NCBI GenBank assembly: GCA_963762525.1
Contig: CAVXKT010000005.1
Coordinates: 186,001-250,000, forward strand
Direction: 5' to 3'
Source of the DNA: DATFDN01 sp963762525
Lineage (GTDB): Bacteria; Pseudomonadota; Alphaproteobacteria; Acetobacterales; Acetobacteraceae
DNA length: 64,000 bases
The notes beneath the pieces were generated by a model, which was not told the DNA's origin, searched no databases, and worked only from the letters and a program-made list of their open reading frames with translations. Of this stretch, positions 9,243 through 17,163 are shown one piece after another (the stretch's first letter is position 1; the number at the start of each line of letters is the position of its first letter). The position numbers and the translations under genes were made by a program.

Positions 9243-10097
9243 TCAGAATGCCTCCGTGTAGCGGCGTTCCGCGTAGCGGCTAACCAGAACCGCCAGCAGG
9301 ACGGTGAACAGAAGCAGCAGCAGCGCAAGCGCGGCGCCGAGCGGCCAGTCGAGCGTATAGAGAAACTGGTCGTAGGCGACGATCGGCACCACCTTGATCC
9401 GCCGCCCGCCGATGATCGCCGGCGTCGCGAACGCACTCGCGGCGAGCGAGAACACGATGATGGCGCCCGACAGAATCCCTGGCATGGCGCGCGGCACCAC
9501 GATGCGGCGGATCACCGTCAGCGCGGACGCGCCGAGCGAGACCGCCGCATCCTCCACCCGCGGGTCGAGCTTCTGGAGCGAGGTCCAAACGGCGATCACC
9601 ATATACGGAACGAGCACGTGCGTCAGCGCGATGACGACGCCGGTTTCGCTGTACATGAGCCGGATCGGCCGGTCGATCGCGTGGATCGTCAACAACGCCT
9701 GGTTCACCAGCCCGGTCGAGCCGAACAGCAGCGCCCAGCCGAGCGTGCGGGCGACGATCGAGATCAGCAGCGGGCCGAGCGCCACCAGCAGGAAGATGCC
9801 CCGCCAGGGCTGGCGCATTCGGGAGAGGATGTAGGCCTCGAAGGTGCCGAGCACGACCGCGAGCGCCGTCACCACGAGCGAGACCCGCAAGGTGCGCAGG
9901 AACACCGAATAGAAGTAGCTGTCGGTGGCGATCTCGAAATAGTTTTCGAGCGTCCATACGTCGTTGCGGATGCCGGTGGTCAGCGCGTAGGTGTGGAACG
10001 ACAACGCGACCACGAAGCCGAGCGGAACCAGCAGCAGCAGGCAGAACACCGCGAGCGCGGGTCCGGTGAGGCCGAGCGCGTCGAGATGGCGGCGCAT
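9243..10097 (-). CDS. ABC transporter permease (PotB/YdcU-like)
   Basis: First permease of the importer, 284 residues, with an N-terminal helix (LTGPALAVFCLLLLVPLGFV) and an EAA loop EDAAVSLGASALTVIRRIVV. It pairs with the PotC-like protein as a heterodimer, as usual in polyamine-type ABC systems. The ATPase gene stop and this ATG overlap as TGATG at 10097. Confidence 0.9.
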   Translation of the reverse strand: MRRHLDALGLTGPALAVFCLLLLVPLGFVVALSFHTYALTTGIRNDVWTLENYFEIATDSYFYSVFLRTLRVSLVVTALAVVLGTFEAYILSRMRQPWRGIFLLVALGPLLISIVARTLGWALLFGSTGLVNQALLTIHAIDRPIRLMYSETGVVIALTHVLVPYMVIAVWTSLQKLDPRVEDAAVSLGASALTVIRRIVVPRAMPGILSGAIIVFSLAASAFATPAIIGGRRIKVVPIVAYDQFLYTLDWPLGAALALLLLLFTVLLAVLVSRYAERRYTEAF

Positions 10098-11026
10098 CAG
10101 TCGGGTGCCGCCGCCCAGGCGAGATGCACGGCGGCGCCCTCTTCCGGCAACTCGCCGCCGTCATTCGGGCGGATGACGATGACCTTGCCGTGCCTCGTCT
10201 CCACCTGGCAGAGCCAATGCGTGCCCTGGAAGACACGCGCCGTCAGGGTGCCCGGCACGCCCGCAGGGGCGAAGGCGATGCGCTCCGGGCGCACCAGCCG
10301 GCCGTCCAGCGTGTTGGCGCGGCCGAGGAAGTCGGCGACGAAGGGATCGGCCGGCTTCTCGTAAGCCTCGCGCGGGCCGGCGATCTGCACGACGCGGCCG
10401 GCCGCCATCACCACCACCCGATCCGACAGCGCCATCGCTTCCGCCTGATCGTGCGTCACCAGGAGGGTCGTCGTCCCGATGCGGCGCTGAATCTGGCGCA
10501 GCTCGATCTGCATCTCCTCGCGCAGCTTGGCGTCGAGATTCGACAGCGGCTCATCGAGCAACAGGATGCTCGGCTGAATGACGAGCGCGCGCGCCAGCGC
10601 CACCCGCTGTTGCTGCCCGCCCGAGAGCCGCGCGGGATGACGGCCGCCCAAATTTTGCAGACCCACCAGCGCCAGCGCCTGCTCGACCAGTCGCCGGCGC
10701 TCACGCGCCGGGATGCGCCGCATCTCCAGGCCGAAGGCGACGTTCTGCGCCGCCGTCATGTGCGGAAACAACGCGTAGTTCTGGAACACGATGCCGAGGC
10801 CGCGCTTCGCCGGCGCGACCCGAAGCAGATCGCGCCCATCCAGCGTGACCGCGCCGGAGGTCGGTTCGACGAAGCCCGCGATCATCTGCAGCGTGGTGGT
10901 CTTGCCGCAGCCGGAGGGGCCGAGCAGGGAGATGAACTCCCCCTTCTCCACCGCCAGGCTCATGGCATCGACGGCCTTGGTGTCTCCGTATGTCTTGGTG
11001 AGCCGATCCAGAACCAGATAGCTCAA
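10097..11026 (-). CDS. ABC transporter ATP-binding protein (PotA-like)
   Basis: Energises the importer. It shows Walker A LLGPSGCGKTTTLQM, Q-loop FQNYALFPHM, signature LSGGQQQRVALARAL, Walker B ILLLDEPLSNLD and H-loop LLVTHDQAEAMALSD. A C-terminal TOBE-like region follows. The likely start is TTG 11026 (LSYLVLDRLTKTYG), whose TTGA overlaps the stop of the binding-protein gene. The longer upstream reading frame is antisense-like sequence inside that gene and is not coding. Length is 309 residues, slightly short for PotA-type ATPases. Confidence 0.92.
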   Translation of the reverse strand: MSYLVLDRLTKTYGDTKAVDAMSLAVEKGEFISLLGPSGCGKTTTLQMIAGFVEPTSGAVTLDGRDLLRVAPAKRGLGIVFQNYALFPHMTAAQNVAFGLEMRRIPARERRRLVEQALALVGLQNLGGRHPARLSGGQQQRVALARALVIQPSILLLDEPLSNLDAKLREEMQIELRQIQRRIGTTTLLVTHDQAEAMALSDRVVVMAAGRVVQIAGPREAYEKPADPFVADFLGRANTLDGRLVRPERIAFAPAGVPGTLTARVFQGTHWLCQVETRHGKVIVIRPNDGGELPEEGAAVHLAWAAAPD

Positions 11027-12054
11027 CGCTCGATCTCGCGATTCCAACGCTTCTCCCACGCCTCGCGATGCTGGTTGATTACCGCCCAATCGACGGGCAC
11101 GAGGCTTTCCGCGCGCGCACCGATCGGCATCATCCCCGCCTCGGCCGGCGGAATTTGCACGGTCTTGTTGACCGGCCCGTAGCCGTATTCGACCGCCAAC
11201 AGCTTCTGCACGTCGGGCGAGAGGAGATAGGCAACCAGCGTGTCGGCAAGCGGCGAGGGTTTGCTCTTCCGGACCGTGCAGGCGGTCGTGAGCAGCGGCA
11301 GCGCGCCTTCCTTCGGGTAGACGAAATCCACCGGAAAGCCGGTCTTGGCAAAACTCTGCACGCGCGCGCTGCCCCACACCGCGATCACCGCCTGTTTCGA
11401 CTGGAACAGCTCGGTCATCTTGCCGGGCGAGGGTTCATAGACCAGCACGTTCGGTCCCACCTCGGTCTGCATCGCCTTGAAGCCGGGATCGATATCCTTC
11501 GCGCCGCCGCCGTTGAGCTTGGCGAACATCAGCAGCGTCTCCAGCCCGTACGTGTTGTTGAGCGGCGGTATGACCAGAAGGCCCTTGTATTTCGGGTCCT
11601 TGAGGTCGTTCCACGAGGTCGGCGCCGGCCAGTTCTTGTCCTTGAAATAATGCGTATTGTACATCAGGCCAGTGGCGACGATGCCGAGGCCGACCGCCTT
11701 GTCGCCGGGGAAGTGCCCGACCGCAACCAGATCGTTCAGCGGCACGTCCTTGAGCTCGCGGCAGAAACCCAGGGCGACCGCCTGATACATCGGACCGTCA
11801 TCGAGGATCGCCACATCGATCTGCTGGTTGCCCTTCTGCGCCACCAGTCGCGCCAGGTTGTCGGTGGAGTTGCCGGCGACGAACTCGACCTTGACATCGT
11901 GGCTCTTTTCGAACGCCGGCAGCACCTTCTCGCGCATCGTCTGCTCGAACGAGCCGCCATAGCCGGCGAGGTAGAGCGTCTGCTGCTCGGCGACTGCCGG
12001 CGCGGCGGCGAGCGCGAATGCGAACGCTAGGCCGAAGACCAGTCGTGACGCCAT
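11023..12054 (-). CDS. periplasmic substrate-binding protein (PotD/PotF-like)
   Basis: Solute-binding protein of 343 residues that delivers the substrate to the importer. It has a Sec signal peptide (MASRLVFGLAFAFALAAAPA, cut near AVA-EQ). The mature part starts LYLAGYGGSFEQTMREKVLP and resembles family 1 extracellular binding proteins for polyamines, opines and related cations. GGAGGG lies upstream of ATG 12054. Encoded 17 bases after partner protein B, it joins the selenoprotein genes to the transport genes. The ligand cannot be read from sequence. Confidence 0.88.
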   Translation of the reverse strand: MASRLVFGLAFAFALAAAPAVAEQQTLYLAGYGGSFEQTMREKVLPAFEKSHDVKVEFVAGNSTDNLARLVAQKGNQQIDVAILDDGPMYQAVALGFCRELKDVPLNDLVAVGHFPGDKAVGLGIVATGLMYNTHYFKDKNWPAPTSWNDLKDPKYKGLLVIPPLNNTYGLETLLMFAKLNGGGAKDIDPGFKAMQTEVGPNVLVYEPSPGKMTELFQSKQAVIAVWGSARVQSFAKTGFPVDFVYPKEGALPLLTTACTVRKSKPSPLADTLVAYLLSPDVQKLLAVEYGYGPVNKTVQIPPAEAGMMPIGARAESLVPVDWAVINQHREAWEKRWNREIER

Positions 12055-12071
12055 GATGCGAGCCCTCCGGA

Positions 12072-13043
12072 TTACGGCTGAACCAGCGCGGAGCTGACGG
12101 AGCGCGTGCCGCCAGCCCAGAGCGGGAGATAAGTCATCTTGACCCCCGCGCCGCCGGTCAAGACGGGATGGATGTCGTCCGTCGAAATGGAACGTTCTTC
12201 TCGGGACAGGAAACTTCGAATTTCGCCGAGCCTCCAACCGGATTCGGCTAGCAGCTGTGCGACCTCGGGCGGTAGCAAAAGAAAGTGTTCGCCGCCGGGA
12301 CGTACCCGGCCGCCGTCGCCGGCCGCGCGCGCTCCGCGCATGGCGGCGAGCATCGGTTGCAAGATGGCTTCCGGACCTCGACCATCGGCCCCGGGAAGCA
12401 CCTCCATCGTGCCCGAGACGCCCAGCACCGTGACGGCGCTCTCCTCAGCCGGGATGCCGCGCCGGGCGTGCAGCGCCGGCCATATGTCGTCCGCGCCCTC
12501 GGCGAAGCAGAACGTGTATTTGCCCGGCTGGCCCATCGTCGCCATATCGCCGATACCGGGACGGGCACCGCCGACATTCCTCAGCAGCAGTTGCAACGCG
12601 CGTCCGATGCAGCCATTCGCCCGGTTGCCCGGCCCGAGGCAGTTCGGCCCCGCGTTCATGCCCAGCTCGCGAGCGACCGGCCCATGCACCAGCACGGCGA
12701 CGGTCGGCGTCCCGGTCGTGGTCTGGATGCCGAGCAGGTTGAACGCCGGCGCCAGGCACGCGACCGCCGCCGTCAACACCACCGGCAGCTCGGCCGGAAT
12801 GCAGCCGGCGAGCACGCATTGATAGGCCGCTCGCTCCGCGGTCACCTCGCCGAGCAGCGGCGGCATCAATCCGTATGATCGGTCCGGATCAACTACGCCG
12901 GCGAGCATCCGTTCCATGCGCCGCGCCGTCGGCGGGACGAGCGGCAGGCCGTCACCCAATCCGAGTGCTTCAAGTCGGCGCTGCACGTCCTCGAGCGCCG
13001 TTGTATCGGCAAATAGCGGCGCCTCGTCGGAGTCGAGCGCCAC
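12072..13043 (-). CDS. UGSC-associated protein B (unknown function, paralogue of protein A)
   Basis: 323-residue protein I cannot assign to a characterised family. Landmarks are DGLPLVPPTARRMERM near residue 30, LAGCIPAELPVVLTA, VHGPVARELGMNAGPNCLGP with RANGCIGRALQLLL, GKYTFCFAEG, LHARRGIPAEESAVTV and the C-terminal HPVLTGGAGVKMTYLPLW. All of these align with the upstream gene, so the pair arose by duplication. It lacks a signal peptide and membrane segments and is probably cytoplasmic. The start is GTG 13043, 5 bases after the protein A stop. Position right after a UGSC selenoprotein suggests a shared complex or pathway. Confidence 0.75.
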   Translation of the reverse strand: MALDSDEAPLFADTTALEDVQRRLEALGLGDGLPLVPPTARRMERMLAGVVDPDRSYGLMPPLLGEVTAERAAYQCVLAGCIPAELPVVLTAAVACLAPAFNLLGIQTTTGTPTVAVLVHGPVARELGMNAGPNCLGPGNRANGCIGRALQLLLRNVGGARPGIGDMATMGQPGKYTFCFAEGADDIWPALHARRGIPAEESAVTVLGVSGTMEVLPGADGRGPEAILQPMLAAMRGARAAGDGGRVRPGGEHFLLLPPEVAQLLAESGWRLGEIRSFLSREERSISTDDIHPVLTGGAGVKMTYLPLWAGGTRSVSSALVQP

Positions 13044-13048
13044 GCGTC

Positions 13049-14100
13049 CTAGTCCGGCGGCCGGACGCGCACCGAGCAGACGGCGGTGCCGCCGAATGAC
13101 GGGATCCACGCGGAATGCTTGCCCGCGCCGCCGGCGACCAGAATGTGGATGTCCTCGGGCGAGGGCGAGACCGGGTAGCTGCCATGAATGGGCGCATGTC
13201 CGGATTCGTCGGTACTGGGCCCGGTTTTCCGGCGACACCGACGACAGCGGAACGCGGGCGCGCTCGTACAGCGCCTGCTGCAATGCCGGGATCGTCCAGC
13301 CGTCGCGATGCAGCGTGGCTGCGTGCTCGGGGCCGATCACCACCACGTACGGACCCTTGCCGTAGATCGTGTTGGCGCCCGGCTGTGCAATCGAGGCGGA
13401 CATGGTCGTCAGCAGGCCGTCGCCGGTGGTGCTGGCGTGGTCGTTGATGTTGTGCGGTCCCTCACCCGACATCACCGTCACCACACTGTCGGAAGGATCG
13501 AAGCCGCGCCGGACATGGTACGGCTCCCACGGGCTCGCCTCCTCGTTCTCGCCGAAGCAGAAGGAATATTTCGCGGGCGAACCTTGGGTGGAGCGGTCCA
13601 TCACGGCAGGCTTGGCGCCGCCGATATTAAGAAGAATGAGTTCAAGCGCGCGACCGATGGTGGCGTTCGCGCGCCATCCCTGGCCGAAGCAGTTGCCGCC
13701 GCAGTTGATGCCGAGCCGCTCGCGCAGCGGGCCATTCACCAGCACCATCGGCGCACAGGGATGCGTCGTCGCCAGCGTGCCGTGCAGGTTGTATTCGGGC
13801 GTGAGCACGCCCCGCAAAGCGGCAAGCACCACCGGGAAATACTCCGGCCGGCATCCGGCCATGACGGCATTGGCGGCGAGGCTGCGCAGGGTCGGGATCA
13901 CCTGGCGCGGCGAAATCGGCGGCAACGGCGCGTTGTCGCCGCGACCAACGGCGACCAGGCGCTCGACCGCCGCTTCCGTCGGCATGGCGAGGGGCAAGCC
14001 GTCGCTCCAGCCCTGCTCGATCGCATAGTCGGTCCAGTCGTCGGCGCCGAGTTCGCCGATCTCGATCAGCTCGGTCTCGGAGCTCGGGCATCGGCGGCAC
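13049..14100 (-). CDS. UGSC-associated protein A (unknown function), two frameshifts
   Basis: About 349 residues, homologous to protein B. It contains DGLPLAMPTEAAVERLVAVG, NAVMAGCRPEYFPVVLAALR, a glycine/asparagine/cysteine-rich block INCGGNCFGQGWRANATIGR, KYSFCFGENEEASPWEPYHV and RRGFDPSDSVVTV. The GTG start at 14100 lies 2 bases after the UGSC stop. One extra base near 14083 (after MPPMPEL) and one near 13216 break the frame. After correction the C-terminus is DESGHAPIHGSYPVSPSPED, then IHILVAGGAGKHSAWIPSFG, ending at the TAG at 13049. The conserved Cys, Asn, Arg and His residues hint at an enzyme, but no function is known to me. Confidence 0.72.
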
Positions 14101-14102
14101 CT

Positions 14103-14624
14103 TCAGGCTTGCATTTCCTTCACCAGCCCGCTGAACGCGGCCTCGATCCGCTCCGCCAGCTCCGCCGCGTTGAGCCCGCCAACGGGATGGCGAACCACGA
14201 TCAGATGCGGCTCGATCTTGCGCGCCTTGGCTTGCGCGAGCACTAACGGGCGAAAGGTTTCGGTGGCGATCACCAGGCTGGTGACGCCGCGCTTTCGCAA
14301 TTCAACGCTGTCGTGGAAACTCCACGACGAACAGGAGCCTCAGTCGCCGAGCGCGAGCACCGCGATCGGGTATTTCAGCGCCACCGCCTCGATCATCTCC
14401 GGCGGCGCCGGCTGGCTGGCGCTGTTCTTTTGCATGAGGTCTATGTTGTCGATCCGCCGGAGGTCGCCTAGTCGTGCGCGGACGCCTTCCAGCAACTCCC
14501 GCGCATTCGGCTTATGGTTCGAGAACAGAGCGATCGGGTCCTCGCTCCAATTCACCGCTCGCGCCGTGGTCGTTTCGGCGCCCGCCGGCATCAGGCCGAA
14601 ACTCGGGTTGACAATTCGCACCAT
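14103..14624 (-). CDS. UGSC family selenoprotein (TGA-encoded Sec95)
   Basis: 173-residue protein read through an in-frame TGA at 14342-14340. The junction is PIAVLALGD-U-GSCSSWSFHDS, so the TGA falls exactly on the U of the Sec-Gly-Ser-Cys motif that names the UGSC family. Both sides stay in one frame and the C-terminal part (VTSLVIATETFRPLVLAQAK) continues the fold to the TGA at 14103. Sec95 and Cys98 form a UxxC pair between a predicted strand and helix, as in thiol/selenol redox proteins. ATG 14624 is preceded by GGAGGG; a GTG farther upstream is possible. It heads the operon. The biochemical role is unknown. A conventional gene caller would report two fragments. Confidence 0.85.
14310..14342 (-). 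promoter_or_regulatory. bSECIS-like stem-loop for selenocysteine insertion
   Basis: Directly after the UGA the mRNA can fold a perfect 7-bp stem, GUCGUGG with CCACGAC, closing a five-base loop AGUUU. The loop starts 19 bases downstream of the UGA and has a G as its second base. As I recall the bacterial SECIS model, an apical loop roughly 16-37 bases past the UGA with a G in its first two positions is expected, so this fits well. It would recruit SelB with Sec-tRNA. Confidence 0.7.
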
Positions 14625-14731
14625 TTCTCCCTCCGACGGCTTTCCATCGGCAATCAAGACAAGCTTATCTCCGCCGATCACCGCCACGCAAGGCGCCTCG
14701 CCGGACGCAAACGCAACCCGGAGACCACCGC
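14625..14731. promoter_or_regulatory. divergent intergenic region, selenoprotein operon / SDR gene
   Basis: 107 bases separate the two divergent start codons, so both promoters must lie here or in the coding ends. GGAGGG precedes the UGSC start and GGAG precedes the SDR start. I see no convincing -35/-10 pair or palindromic operator by eye. Confidence 0.4.
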
Positions 14732-15433
14732 ATGACGCTGCGAACCGCCCTCGTGACCGGAGCCGCTCGCGGGATCGGCGCCGCAATCGCGGCGCGGCTC
14801 GCTGCCGACGGGTTCCGCGTGGTCGCAGCCGACCAGATTGCCGCACCGATCCCTCCGCACGGCCGAGCGGCCTTGGCCGACGTATCCGACGAGGCCGCGG
14901 TAGCCGCGCTGGTGGCCGGGATCGCCGACGACGAGGGCCGGCTGGACGCGCTCGTGTGCAATGCCGGGATCATGATCCGCAAACCGCTCGCCGAACTAAG
15001 CCGGGACGAGTGGTCGCGCGTGCTGGCCACCAATCTCGGCAGCGCGTTCCTGCTCGCGCGCGCGGCGGAGAAGATGCTGCGCGCGGCGGGCGGGGCGATC
15101 GTGACCATCGCCTCCTCACGCGCGCGCATGTCGGAGCCGGACACGGAGGCGTACGCCGCATCCAAGGGCGGGTTGGTGGCGCTGACGCATGCGCTGGCGA
15201 TCAGTCTCGGACCGGCCGTGCGCGTCAACTGTATCAGTCCGGGTTGGGTTTTCACCAAGGGGCCGCAGCCGACGGCCGCCGATCACGCGCAACATCCGGT
15301 CGGGCGGGTCGGCACTGTTGCGGATGTGGCGGCGCTGGCGTCCTTCCTGGTCGGACCGGAAAGCGGCTTCGTCACCGGCGCGGAGTTCGTGATCGACGGC
15401 GGGATGACGCGAAAGATGATCTACGCGCCGTAA
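14732..15433 (+). CDS. SDR family oxidoreductase
   Basis: Short-chain dehydrogenase/reductase of 233 residues. It has the cofactor motif TGAARGIGAAIA, NAGIM, active-site Ser in IASSRARMSE, catalytic Tyr/Lys in YAASKGG, and the C-terminal FVTGAEFVIDGGMT typical of classical SDRs. After TGAARGIG the second strand ends in VVAADQ, which favours NAD(H). It is divergent from the selenoprotein operon, 107 bases away, and may act on the product of that pathway. This is inferred from position only. A GGAG Shine-Dalgarno lies 8 bases upstream of ATG. Confidence 0.9.
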   Translation: MTLRTALVTGAARGIGAAIAARLAADGFRVVAADQIAAPIPPHGRAALADVSDEAAVAALVAGIADDEGRLDALVCNAGIMIRKPLAELSRDEWSRVLATNLGSAFLLARAAEKMLRAAGGAIVTIASSRARMSEPDTEAYAASKGGLVALTHALAISLGPAVRVNCISPGWVFTKGPQPTAADHAQHPVGRVGTVADVAALASFLVGPESGFVTGAEFVIDGGMTRKMIYAP

Positions 15434-15436
15434 GGA

Positions 15437-16384
15437 CTATGCCCGTTGCAGCCGCTGCGCGGCGGACCTTGCCCGCTGCAATACACCCGTGCCCAGCAAC
15501 CCCAAGGCGGGTACCGCCCACGACCGCAGATGTCCGGGTCTCGCGCGAATGCCGAGCCAGCCATAATGCAGTCCCCGGCGCCGTTCGCCGACCAGGAATT
15601 GCAGGGCCGCCAGCCGCGACGCAGTCTGCCAATAGGTGCGCGGCGCGTGACGGCGCAGCGCCTCGCCGTGGTGGTCGAGCACCGCTTCCAGCACCGCGAG
15701 CCGGTCGCGGGCGAGGCGGATATCGCGGCGCGGGTCATGGGCGGCGGCCTTGACCAGCTGGTTATCGGCATCCTGATGATACAACCGGCAGACGTCGGAA
15801 AACACCTGACTCTTGTAGCGCGCGTGGTATTCCAGGAGATACAGCTCCTCGTAACCCTTCTTTTCCTCCATCGGCAGTTCCGCCAGGAAGCCTCGCCGCA
15901 GACAGTCGAGCGCTGCCGTCGGGCGATCAAAGTGCGATTCGGCGAATTCAAGGTAGCCCCGATAGTCGCGCACCATGTCGACCGCCGGGTCCGGCGAAAG
16001 TTGGCCGCTGTCCATTCGACAGGTGAAGGCCACCGCGTGAATGTCGTCGGCGACCGTTTGCAGACGTTGGTGCATCACCCCGAGCGCCCCCGGCAGCAGT
16101 TCATCGTCGCTGTCGAGCAGGGCGATCCAGGGGCCGGTGGCGGCTTCGATGCCGGTGATGCGTGCGGGCTGCATCCCGCGATTGACGGCGTGCTGGAGCA
16201 GCCGCAGTCGCGGTTCGCGCGCCGCCACGGCCCGGATGCGCGCCGCCGAGCCGTCGGCGGAGCCGTCGTCAACGGCGACGATCTCGTAATCGGAGAATTC
16301 CTGCCGCAGCACGCTCTGCAGGCAGCGATCAATGTAACGTTCGCGATTATAGACGGGTATGACGATGCTGAAGTACGGCGTCAT
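15437..16384 (-). CDS. family 2 glycosyltransferase
   Basis: GT-A fold glycosyltransferase of 315 residues. The N-terminus TPYFSIVIPVYNRERYIDRC, then IVAVDDGSADGS and the metal-binding WIALLDSDDEL segment, are the GT2 hallmarks. The C-terminal half is helical and basic, without clear membrane spans. ATG 16384 follows a clear break in coding quality upstream. It converges on the SDR gene with a 3-base gap. The acceptor is unknown; no polysaccharide cluster surrounds it. Confidence 0.88.
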   Translation of the reverse strand: MTPYFSIVIPVYNRERYIDRCLQSVLRQEFSDYEIVAVDDGSADGSAARIRAVAAREPRLRLLQHAVNRGMQPARITGIEAATGPWIALLDSDDELLPGALGVMHQRLQTVADDIHAVAFTCRMDSGQLSPDPAVDMVRDYRGYLEFAESHFDRPTAALDCLRRGFLAELPMEEKKGYEELYLLEYHARYKSQVFSDVCRLYHQDADNQLVKAAAHDPRRDIRLARDRLAVLEAVLDHHGEALRRHAPRTYWQTASRLAALQFLVGERRRGLHYGWLGIRARPGHLRSWAVPALGLLGTGVLQRARSAAQRLQRA

Positions 16385-16539
16385 GCGGCGGCCTCGATTG
16401 ATCTCGCTGCGATCATGCCACCTGCGGCACGAGTCGAACAAGAGGCGCCGACGGTGTGCACCCCTCGCAGTCGCGTGATGTCGTACAATTCGACCTGATC
16501 CGAGCCGAGCGGATCGCTTCGCGAGAATGCGCCTCGCAA

Positions 16540-17163
16540 TCAACCCCGATGATGGCGGCGTGCCCACACGAAGCGCACCATGAAGAGGATCGCCGCGAGC
16601 GCCACCGCGTAATCGAAGTAGTGAAACACCGTGTGCAGATTGCTGTTGCTGCCCCACGCGTCGCCCAGCTTCATGCCGATCCAGGCCAGGAAGAAGCACC
16701 ACGGCCAGGAGCCCAGATAGGTGTAGATGTGAAACCGCAGTCGCGGCATCCGCGAGATGCCGGCGGGCAGCGCGATGAATGTGCGTACCACCGGCAGCAA
16801 TCGCCCGATGAACACTGCCGGGCCGCCGAAGCGGTGAAAGAAGCGGTCCGCCGTGTCCAGATCGTCGCCGCTCAGCAGCACGAACCGGCCCCAGCGGCGC
16901 ACCGCCGGCCGGCCGCCATGCGCGCCCACTTCATAGGCCAACGCCGAGCCGAGATTGCAGCCGGCGGCGCCGATCGTCGCCACCAGGAACAACTGCAATC
17001 GCCCGGTGGAGACCAGATAGCCCGCGAACGGCAGGATGATCTCCGACGGCAGCGGAATGCAGGCGGACTCGATCGCCATCAGACCCAGTACGCCGAGATA
17101 GCCGCTCGCTTGCAGCACCGAGATGATGAAGCCGGCCAGGAAGCCGGCGTTGGCGCCGTTCAT
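16540..17163 (-). CDS. DedA family membrane protein
   Basis: Integral inner-membrane protein of 207 residues in the DedA/SNARE-associated family, implicated in phospholipid flipping and envelope homeostasis. The signature stretches are ESACIPLPSEIILPFAGYL, GRLLPVVRTFIALPAGISRM and FHIYTYLGSWPWCFFLAWIG. Its start overlaps the stop of the nicotinate phosphoribosyltransferase gene by ATGA, so it is the last gene of a three-gene unit with that gene and the DAHP synthase. Confidence 0.92.
   Translation of the reverse strand: MNGANAGFLAGFIISVLQASGYLGVLGLMAIESACIPLPSEIILPFAGYLVSTGRLQLFLVATIGAAGCNLGSALAYEVGAHGGRPAVRRWGRFVLLSGDDLDTADRFFHRFGGPAVFIGRLLPVVRTFIALPAGISRMPRLRFHIYTYLGSWPWCFFLAWIGMKLGDAWGSNSNLHTVFHYFDYAVALAAILFMVRFVWARRHHRG

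Noticed and set aside
9117..10364. A 415-codon plus-strand frame rich in Arg, Gln and His
   Set aside because: Composition is typical of antisense to GC-rich genes; the permease genes on the minus strand explain this region.
4529..12054. Definite octopine/nopaline or hydrogen cyanide pathway
   Set aside because: The subunit types match those families, but they are shared by many amine and amino-acid oxidases and no residue seen here fixes the substrate.
12072..13997. One 641-residue double-domain protein
   Set aside because: The middle 65 residues are out-of-frame sequence; the next frame gives a proper C-terminus with a TAG at 13049 and the second gene has its own GTG start 5 bases later.
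14340..14342. TGA as a true stop leaving a truncated gene
   Set aside because: Both halves share one frame, the TGA falls exactly on the Sec position of the UGSC motif, and a SECIS-like hairpin follows.
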